Part shown: positions 44,589-50,303 of the stretch, one piece after another | Position numbering within the stretch: the first letter of the stretch is position 1 | Layout of the letters: each line of letters opens with the position of its first letter | NCBI RefSeq assembly: GCF_000716595.1 | Contig: NZ_JNXC01000046.1 | Span: 1-50,303, forward strand | DNA from: Saccharothrix sp. NRRL B-16314 | Lineage (GTDB): Bacteria > Actinomycetota > Actinomycetes > Mycobacteriales > Pseudonocardiaceae | Length of the DNA: 50,303 nucleotides | Direction of reading: 5' to 3' | Made by a program: the position numbers and the translations under genes | Notes under the pieces: model-generated | Told to the model about the DNA's origin: nothing | Seen by the model: the letters and a program-made list of their open reading frames with translations, nothing else | Database searches by the model: none

Positions 44589-45334
44589 GTCGTCGCACCA
44601 GTCCTGCGCACGAAACCGCGCGCGACCAGCTCGACCACCACCGCGATCGCCACCGCCTCGACCGCCAGCAGGCCCAGCAGCACCACGAGCTGCAACGCGC
44701 CCGCCTGCCACACCGGCGCACCACCGAGGAGCATCCCGACGAACGCGCCGGGCAACGTCACCAGGCCCACCGTCCGGGTCTGGTCCAGCGCCGGGATCAG
44801 GGCCTCCGCCGCCGGCTGCCGGATCAGCTCGCGCACCGCGACCGGTTCGCCGAACCCGAGCGCCAACGCCGCCTCGTACTCCCCGTGCCGGTCCCGCAGC
44901 GTGTCGAGCGACCGGCGGACGGACAGCGTGGTGGCGGTCATCGCGCCGCCGATGAGGATGCCGCCGACCGGCACCAGCGCGATACCCCGCAACGGCACCA
45001 GGCCGCTCGCCACCAGGGCCGCGATCGCCGGCACCGTACCGGCGAGGATCGCGGCGGCCACCCACGCGCCGCGCCGGCCCGTCTTGGTGCGCGCGGCGGA
45101 CGTGCCCGTGGCCACGGCCGCCATCAGCACCAGGAAACCCGCCGTCAGCGGCAGCGACGCCAGCACCACGGTGATCACCGCCGACACCGCCGCCAGCTGC
45201 GCCGCCGCCCGCACGGCCGCCCGCACCACCGGCCGGGGCGACGCCAGCCCGGCCCACCGCACCACCGCGCCGGCGACCGCGGTGAAGATCAGACAGACGA
45301 CGAGCAGCCGGACCCAGTCCGTTGCGATGACCAC
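44570..45334 (-). CDS. FetB-like permease (UPF0014)
   Basis: 254 aa, about seven membrane segments. Family marks: SLDTLRDRHGEYEAALALGFGEPVAVRELIRQPAAEALIPALDQTRTVGLVTLPGAFVGMLLGGAPVWQAG, comparable to FetB of E. coli, part of an iron exporter. No FetA ATPase gene is next to it. The C-terminal residues TEVRLT are encoded by the iron box. The upstream spacer contains a 17-bp tandem repeat. Confidence 0.85.
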   Translation of the reverse strand: MVIATDWVRLLVVCLIFTAVAGAVVRWAGLASPRPVVRAAVRAAAQLAAVSAVITVVLASLPLTAGFLVLMAAVATGTSAARTKTGRRGAWVAAAILAGTVPAIAALVASGLVPLRGIALVPVGGILIGGAMTATTLSVRRSLDTLRDRHGEYEAALALGFGEPVAVRELIRQPAAEALIPALDQTRTVGLVTLPGAFVGMLLGGAPVWQAGALQLVVLLGLLAVEAVAIAVVVELVARGFVRRTGATTEVRLT

Positions 45335-45382
45335 CCGGCCATTGTCGGACGCGCCGCCGCCTGCCGTGCGTTCAGCGGTGGT

Positions 45383-45467
45383 CCTGCGGTCAGCGCCGTC
45401 GTGCGGTCAGCGCCGTCCTGCGGTCAGCGCCGCCGTGCGGTCAACGCCGCCGTGCGGTCAACGGCGG
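45383..45467. repeat. 17-bp tandem repeat, five copies
   Basis: Unit CSTGCGGTCARCGCCGY at 45383, 45400, 45417, 45434 and 45451 with few changes, and a poor extra copy at about 45364. It lies between the fetB-like start and the MFS stop and supplies the MFS stop codon (45458-45460). Confidence 0.9.
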
Positions 45468-46798
45468 GCGCGGCGGCGCAGGCGCAGGCGGTACGCCGGC
45501 AGGGTGATGCCACCCCGTCGGGCCAGCACGATCCCGCCCACCACGGCCACCACGATCGACACCGCGCCGCCGAAGACGATCGGCGCGCGGGCGGTGAAGT
45601 GCTCGGCGAGCCAGCCCATGACCGGTCCGCCGACCGGCGTGCCACCCAGGAAGACCAGCATGTAGAGGCCCATGACCCGGCCGCGCATCTCCGGCGACAC
45701 GGCCAGCTGCACGGTCGCGTTCGCGGTGGTCGTGAACGTCATCATGGCGATCCCGACCGGGATCAGCATCGCCCCCGTCAGCCACATCGTCGGCATCAGG
45801 CCCGCCACGACCTCCAGCACGCCGAACGCCAGCGCGCCGATGATCAGCAACCGCAGCCTCGGCTTGCCCCGCGTGCTGCGCCGGGCGGCGAGCGTCGCAC
45901 CCGCGAACGTGCCGATGGCCAGCATCGTGGACAGCAGCCCGTACGCGTCGGCGTCACCGCCGAAGGTGTTGCGGGCCAGGACGGCCAGCGTGACGAAGAA
46001 GTTCAGCCCGAACGTGCTGATGAAGAACACCAGGACCAGCAGGATCACCAGGTCCGACCGCTGCCGCACGTACCGCAGGCCCTCGCGCAGCTGGCCCTTC
46101 TCGCGCGGCACCGGGTCCAGCCGGTACAGCTTGGCGGCGTTCATCAGCAGGAGGCCGAGCAGCACAGCGGCGAACGTGACCGCGTTGATGATGGACACCC
46201 AGCCGGTGCCGATGACGACGATCAGCACACCGGCGACCGCCGGGCCGACCATCCGGGCCAGGTTGAACGTCATCGAGTTCAACGCGACGGCGTTGGTGAG
46301 CTGGTCGCGGCCGACCATCTCGACCACGAAGCTCTGCCGGACCGGCGTCTCCACCGCGCTGACCGCGCCCATCAGCAGGCACAGCGCGTAGACGTGCCAC
46401 AGCTGCGCGACCCCGGTGACGTCGATCAGGCCGAGGGCGAGGGCGCACAGCGCGAGCGCGCTCTCCAGGAACAGCAGCAGCTTGCGCTTGTCCATCCGGT
46501 CGGCCAGCACACCGGCCCACAGCGAGAGGAACAGCGTGGGTGCGAACTGCAACGCGGCAGCGACGCCGAGCGCCACGGCCGAACCGTCGGACAGCTCCAG
46601 CACCAGCCAGTCCTGCGCGACGCGCTGCATCCACAGGCCGATGAGCGAGACGACCTGGCCGGACGCGTACAGGCGGTAGTTGCGGACGCGGAGCGAACCG
46701 AACATGCCGGAGCGCTGCGGTTTCGGACGTCGGGACGGGGGTGCGGCTGTGTTGCGATCGAGCTGATCGGTCTCTGCCCCACCCGCGTACGCCGGCAC
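45458..46798 (-). CDS. MFS transporter
   Basis: 446 aa, about 12 membrane segments; FGSLRVRNYRLYASGQVVSLIGLWMQRVAQDWLVLEL and LADRMDKRKLLLFLES are typical of the MFS_3-type exporters. SPEMRGRVMGLYMLVFLGGTPVGGPVMGWLAE is the matching late loop. The C-terminus is unusually basic ([10 protein letters not shown]). Starts at a GTG 4 bases after the MarR stop, so MarR probably controls it. Confidence 0.9.
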   Translation of the reverse strand: MPAYAGGAETDQLDRNTAAPPSRRPKPQRSGMFGSLRVRNYRLYASGQVVSLIGLWMQRVAQDWLVLELSDGSAVALGVAAALQFAPTLFLSLWAGVLADRMDKRKLLLFLESALALCALALGLIDVTGVAQLWHVYALCLLMGAVSAVETPVRQSFVVEMVGRDQLTNAVALNSMTFNLARMVGPAVAGVLIVVIGTGWVSIINAVTFAAVLLGLLLMNAAKLYRLDPVPREKGQLREGLRYVRQRSDLVILLVLVFFISTFGLNFFVTLAVLARNTFGGDADAYGLLSTMLAIGTFAGATLAARRSTRGKPRLRLLIIGALAFGVLEVVAGLMPTMWLTGAMLIPVGIAMMTFTTTANATVQLAVSPEMRGRVMGLYMLVFLGGTPVGGPVMGWLAEHFTARAPIVFGGAVSIVVAVVGGIVLARRGGITLPAYRLRLRRRARR

Positions 46799-46802
46799 GT
46801 CG

Positions 46803-47234
46803 TTACTGCCCCGCCATCCTGTCGATTATCTCGGCGGCGCGCGACAGCACGCCCCGTTCCTCCGGTGTCAGCTCGGCCAACCGCTTGTCCAGCCAGGCTT
46901 CCCGGGCGGACACCTCTTCGTTGATGTAGTCGAGCCCCGTCGCGCTCAGCTCCACGATGGCCTGGCGGCCGTCGGTGGGGTGCGGGCGGCGCGTGGCGAA
47001 CCCGTACTCCTCGAGAGCCGCTATCACCCTGGTCATCGACGGTGGCTGGACGCCTTCCTTGGCGGCCAGCTCGCCCGGCGTCAGCGGTCCGCACTTGTGC
47101 AGCGTGGACAGCGCGGACACCTGGGTGAGCGAGATCGCGGAGTTCACCCGCTGCGCGCGGAGTCGACGGGTCAGCCGGACCACGGCCAGCCGCAGTCGGC
47201 TTGCCAGTCCCGCTTCCGCCTCGGTCTCCGTCAC
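46803..47234 (-). CDS. MarR-family regulator
   Basis: 143 aa from the GTG at 47234. Winged HTH: SLTQVSALSTLHKCGPLTPGELAAKEGVQPPSMTRVIAALEEYGFATRRPHPTDGRQAIVELSATG. Resembles mycobacterial Rv0880. TATGCT lies 7 bases before the GTG, a -10 at leaderless-transcript spacing. An in-frame GTG at 47252 is an alternative. Confidence 0.88.
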   Translation of the reverse strand: MTETEAEAGLASRLRLAVVRLTRRLRAQRVNSAISLTQVSALSTLHKCGPLTPGELAAKEGVQPPSMTRVIAALEEYGFATRRPHPTDGRQAIVELSATGLDYINEEVSAREAWLDKRLAELTPEERGVLSRAAEIIDRMAGQ

Positions 47235-47284
47235 GTAGTTAGCATACCTCACGATCTCGCCGCCCAGGATGTGAACTCCTCCAT

Positions 47285-48778
47285 TCAGCCCGCGAGAAGG
47301 GCCTGGATCGGTCCGATGCCGAAGTAGACGACGAACGCCGCCGCGACGACCCACATCAGCGGGTGCACGCTGCGCGCCCGTCCGGTGAGCGCGCGCAGCA
47401 CCACGTAGCTGACGAACCCCGCGCCGATGCCGTTCGCGATGGAGTACGTGAACGGCATGACCACGATGGTGAGGAACGCGGGCAGGCCGACGGAGAAGTC
47501 CGTGAAGTCGATCTCCCGGATCTGGATGATCATCAGCGCGCCGACGATGACCAGCGCGGGCGCCGCCGCCTCGATCGGCACGACCGCGTACAGCGGGGTG
47601 AGGAACATGGCGGCGAGGAACAGCAGGCCGGTGACGACGTTCGCCAGCCCGGTCCGCGCGCCCTCCGCGATGCCCGACGCCGACTCGATGTAGACGGTGT
47701 TGGACGACGACGACGCCGCCCCACCCGCGACCGCGCCGACACCGTCGACGAACAGGGCCTTCGAGACGCCCGGGAGCTGACCGTCCTTGCCGATGAGGCC
47801 GGCTTCCTTGCCCAGGCCGGTCATCGTGCCGACGGTGTCGAAGAAGTCGGTGAGCACCAGCGTGAAGACGAGCAGCGCGGCGGCGAGCGCCGGAATCCTG
47901 GTCCACGCGCCGAAGGAGACGTCACCGAGGAGGGAGAGGTCCGGCAGGCCGAACACCTGGTCGGGGAGGGCGGGGTAGCCGAGGTTCCAGCCGGAGGGGT
48001 TCACGCCCTTCGACGGGCCGACCTTGACGATGGCCTCGATCACGATGGACAGGACGGCGGCGGCGAGGACGCCGATGAGGATCGCACCCTTGACCTTGCG
48101 GGCGACCAGGATGCCGGTGAGGACGAGTCCGACGACGAAGACGAGCGTCGGCCACGAGGCGATCGAGCCGTTGATGCCGAGGCCGACCGGCACCGTCGTG
48201 CCCGCCGCGTCCGGCAGACGGCGCACGAAACCCGCGTCGACCAGGCCGATGAAGCAGATGAACAACCCGATCCCGACCGCGATGGCCGCTTTGAGCTCGG
48301 CGGGGACGGCGTTGAACACGGCGGTCCGGACGCCGGTGACGACCAGGAGGAGGACCACGAGCCCGTTGACCATGACCAGGCCCATCGCCTCGGGCCAGGA
48401 CATCTGCGGGACGATCGTGACGGCGACGAACGAGTTGATGCCCAGGCCGGTGGCGAGGGCGAACGGGTAGTTGGCGACGAGGCCGAAGAGGATCGTCATG
48501 ACACCGGCGACCAGCGCCGTGACCGCCGCGACCTGCGGGATGGTGAGGATGTTGCCGAGCACGTCGACCTTCGCGCCGGGGTCGTCGGCGGCGAAGCTGC
48601 CCAGGATCAGCGGGTTCAGCACGACGATGTAGGCCATGGTCACGAACGTGACCAGCCCACCGCGCACCTCCCGGCCGACCGACGAGCCGCGTTCGGAGAT
48701 CTTGAAGAACCCGTCCAGCTTGGAACGGGCCGGGCCACCGGCGGGCGTGTCGGCGGCGGGTGTCTCGGCGGTGGCCAT
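47285..48778 (-). CDS. NCS2-type purine permease (AzgA family)
   Basis: 497 aa, about 13-14 membrane segments. N-terminal GREVRGGLVTFVTMAYIVVLNPLIL; LATGLGINSFVAV; TLVLTDFFDTVGTMTGLGKEAGL (Asp/Glu substrate site); GGAASSSSNTVYIESASGIAEGARTGLA are diagnostic of AzgA-type xanthine/guanine/hypoxanthine permeases. The ATG at 48778 follows AGGAG. MarR gene begins 50 bases downstream. Confidence 0.93.
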   Translation of the reverse strand: MATAETPAADTPAGGPARSKLDGFFKISERGSSVGREVRGGLVTFVTMAYIVVLNPLILGSFAADDPGAKVDVLGNILTIPQVAAVTALVAGVMTILFGLVANYPFALATGLGINSFVAVTIVPQMSWPEAMGLVMVNGLVVLLLVVTGVRTAVFNAVPAELKAAIAVGIGLFICFIGLVDAGFVRRLPDAAGTTVPVGLGINGSIASWPTLVFVVGLVLTGILVARKVKGAILIGVLAAAVLSIVIEAIVKVGPSKGVNPSGWNLGYPALPDQVFGLPDLSLLGDVSFGAWTRIPALAAALLVFTLVLTDFFDTVGTMTGLGKEAGLIGKDGQLPGVSKALFVDGVGAVAGGAASSSSNTVYIESASGIAEGARTGLANVVTGLLFLAAMFLTPLYAVVPIEAAAPALVIVGALMIIQIREIDFTDFSVGLPAFLTIVVMPFTYSIANGIGAGFVSYVVLRALTGRARSVHPLMWVVAAAFVVYFGIGPIQALLAG

Positions 48779-48895
48779 CGCGTCTCCTGGGTCTGTGCGG
48801 CTCGGGCTGGGCAATTGTGCGGCCAGGCGGGGGTGCCGTCGGCTGAGCAGGCAGAGCGTGCCCCACCCGTGTTTCAGCGAGGTAGCCTGCCGGAC

Positions 48896-49165
48896 GTGGC
48901 CGAACAGGACGCAACACCCCTCCCGCCCCCACCCCCGCTACCGCCCAGGCTGGCGGATCCGGTGCCCGCGATCGTGGCGGGCACGGCGCTGTGGTTGCTG
49001 GCGCTGGTCGGCGTGCTGCTGTTCGGTCGGGACGACACGGTCCTGGTGTGGACGTGCCTCACCGGCGGACTGCTGGGGATCATCGGCTACGGCGTGTTCG
49101 CCTGGCAACGGTCCGCCGCCCGCCGAGGCAGCCGCACCGCCCAGCAGGGCCAGGGTCTGGACTGA
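48896..49165 (+). CDS. DUF2530 membrane protein
   Basis: 89 aa. Pro-rich start (TPLPPPPPLPPRLADP), then two membrane segments (PAIVAGTALWLLALVGVLLFG; VWTCLTGGLLGIIGYGVFAWQ) and a basic tail (RSAARRGSRT). Matches the DUF2530 family (Rv0879c in mycobacteria, from memory). GTG start at 48896 with TAGCCT 7 bases upstream, possibly leaderless. Function unknown. Confidence 0.82.
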   Translation: MAEQDATPLPPPPPLPPRLADPVPAIVAGTALWLLALVGVLLFGRDDTVLVWTCLTGGLLGIIGYGVFAWQRSAARRGSRTAQQGQGLD

Positions 49166-49274
49166 CGCGCGGGGCTCGACAATCGCATTCATCCCTCAGT
49201 GCGATCGATGACGGTGCGCATTTGTTTTCGACCGATTTTCTTACACGGTCGAGTGATGACCTGCGAATGCCTGT

Positions 49275-49289
49275 TCGACTATTGTTCGA
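49275..49289 (+). promoter_or_regulatory. Imperfect SOS-box-like palindrome
   Basis: TCGACTATTGTTCGA ends 3 bases before the DUF222 start. The actinobacterial LexA box is TCGAAC-N4-GTTCGA; this has one base fewer. A TCGACCG/CGGTCGA pair lies at 49228-49252. Confidence 0.3.
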
Positions 49290-49292
49290 GGT

Positions 49293-50303
49293 ATGGATGT
49301 TTCGCCGGTGTTGTTGACCGAGGACGACGTGTTCGCCGCCATCGCGGAGGCGGAAGCGTCGATTCGGGCATCGCACCGGCGGCGGCTGGAATTGCTGGCA
49401 CAGGTGTTGCGGTGTGGTTATGACCTGGATTCGTACCGGGCTTTGGTGCGGGCGAATCCGGCGGAGGTGAAGCAGTGGATCGCGCAGGTGGAGTTGTTCC
49501 TGCCGTCCACCACACCGACCGGGCAGCCGCTACCGCCGCTGTACCGGGCCGCCGGCGCGGCACTGGCCGAAGGGACGTTGTCGGAGGGCCATCTGCGGGA
49601 GTTGACGAGGGCCGTCACGACGTTGAAGTTGCCGGACTGGTCGGAGGAAATCCTGGTCGAGGCGGCCGGGTCCGTGGAGCCGAAGGTGGTCCGCCAGCTC
49701 GCCGACCGCATCCGGGACCGGGTCGAGCAGGACTCGGTGGACGAGCTGGACGAACCTGCGGCCGAACCGGCGGACGTGTTGTACGTGCGGGATCTGCCGG
49801 GTGGACGGGTGGAGTTCTGGGGTGAGGTGTCGGCGGAGACCGGTGCCCGGTTCACCGCGATGCTGGAACCACTCGCGACGCCGCGTCCGGAAGGGCCGAA
49901 GGACCGGGCGCACCGGTTCGGCGAGGCCTTCGCCGACATCGTGTCGCTCGCGTCGCGGTCGGGTGACCTGCCGTCGGAGGCGGGGGAACGTCCGCACATC
50001 AGCGTCACGGTCGACCTGGAGACGCTGCGGCGGGGTGTGGGGCACGCGGTGTTGGACGGCGACCGTTACCTGAGTGCCGCCCAAGCTCGGCGGATCGCGT
50101 GCGACGCGAAAGTTCTCCCCGTGGTGATGGGCAGCGATTCCGAGGTAATGGATTTGGGGCGGACGAAGCGGACGGTGAGTGTCGCGCAGCGCAAGGCGCT
50201 GCATGCCCGGGATCGGGGATGTGCTTTTCCGGGGGTGCGCCACGAGGCGCTGTCAACCAATGTGGAGGTGAAAGACCTGCACCGCTGTTATGTCGCACCA
50301 TAA
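49293..50303 (+). CDS. DUF222/HNH (13E12-type) endonuclease gene, HNH domain interrupted
   Basis: 336 aa frame. The DUF222 part is complete: a long N-terminal helical region (EAEASIRASHRRRLELLAQVLR), AAGAALAEGTLSEGHLRELTRAV, RVEFWGEVSAETGARFTAMLEPL, ISVTVDLETLRRG, and SAAQARRIACDAKVLPVVMG. The HNH domain then starts normally (RKALHARDRGCAFPG) but where CxxPxC...HH should follow it becomes unrelated (VRHEALSTNV...) and stops at 50301-50303. The change coincides with GTGCG at 50235. Codon use is AT-richer than neighbours (TTG, GAA, TAT), suggesting transfer. Confidence 0.85.
   Translation: MDVSPVLLTEDDVFAAIAEAEASIRASHRRRLELLAQVLRCGYDLDSYRALVRANPAEVKQWIAQVELFLPSTTPTGQPLPPLYRAAGAALAEGTLSEGHLRELTRAVTTLKLPDWSEEILVEAAGSVEPKVVRQLADRIRDRVEQDSVDELDEPAAEPADVLYVRDLPGGRVEFWGEVSAETGARFTAMLEPLATPRPEGPKDRAHRFGEAFADIVSLASRSGDLPSEAGERPHISVTVDLETLRRGVGHAVLDGDRYLSAAQARRIACDAKVLPVVMGSDSEVMDLGRTKRTVSVAQRKALHARDRGCAFPGVRHEALSTNVEVKDLHRCYVAP
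50235..50303 (+). mobile_element. Putative 5' end of a group II intron
   Basis: Begins GTGCG, the GUGYG of group II introns. Next comes a 5-bp hairpin GCGCC-ACGA-GGCGC (50237-50250), then TGTCAACCAATG and a hairpin AGGT-GAAAG-ACCT, similar to the start of bacterial domain I. It begins exactly after the GGG codon of the HNH CAFPG motif. The rest is outside the window. Confidence 0.5.

Noticed and set aside
45383..45467. CRISPR-like array
   Set aside because: 17-bp contiguous tandem units without spacers.
47363..48895. Plus-strand open frame through the purine permease
   Set aside because: It is antisense to an intact NCS2 gene. Only its last 89 codons (from 48896) form a real protein.
48779..48895. 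Purine riboswitch upstream of the purine permease
   Set aside because: The leader is short and shows no conserved purine-aptamer core or paired loops.

Overview
The window is high-GC DNA with tightly packed, often overlapping genes. Gene content points to an actinomycete of the Pseudonocardiaceae (Saccharothrix, Actinosynnema or Lentzea type). The evidence is a YbaB-WXG secretion-like cassette, an XRE(DUF5753)-DUF397 pair, SepH, a DUF222 HNH gene, an actinobacterial iron box, two citrate synthases and many GTG starts with GTGA or ATGA overlaps. The genus is inferred, not proven.

Layout. 1-700: the 5' part of an IS200/IS605-type tnpB lacking much of its REC region, lying directly against glpD (702-2147). 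2206-4609: ybaB-like gene, small WXG-like gene and large WXG/Gly-Pro-rich gene on the minus strand. 4797-7223: small XRE regulator and a two-gene ABC-2 exporter. 7264-10154: photolyase, divergent from a PadR regulator and a GH-A-like glycosidase. 10245-14607: citrate synthase gltA, a PfkB kinase with its TetR regulator, and a divergent acyl-CoA dehydrogenase. 14606-14775: a nested palindromic repeat. 14767-18299: amidohydrolase, aldose epimerase, TetR and a metallo-beta-lactamase-fold hydrolase. 18337-24587: HEAT-repeat protein, APC permease, XRE/DUF397 pair and an MFS exporter. 24709-29965: pdxH and the urease operon ureABCFGD (no ureE). 30162-33893: second citrate synthase, serC and sepH. 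33997-39113: three small membrane proteins, a small orphan gene and a heterodimeric ABC exporter. 39178-42298: DUF2537-like protein, SpoU methyltransferase and a glutamate-cysteine ligase-like enzyme. 42391-48778: minus-strand hypothetical, ABC-F, FetB-like permease, MFS, MarR and purine permease. 48896-50303: DUF2530 and a DUF222/HNH gene that stops making sense exactly where a group II intron-like 5' end begins.

How the genes work together. The central-metabolism backbone (gltA, citA, serC, sepH, DUF2537, spoU, MarR, DUF2530) has the same order and relative orientation that I recall for Mycobacterium tuberculosis Rv0879c-Rv0896. The urease operon, ABC exporter, XRE/DUF397 pair and others look like lineage-specific insertions into it. 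Many insertions carry their own regulator next to a clear inverted or periodic repeat.

The strongest oddities are the putative group II intron in the HNH motif, an IdeR/DtxR-type iron box forming the last codons of the fetB-like gene, the nested palindrome at 14606-14775, two tandem repeats that supply stop codons, and the shortened TnpB.
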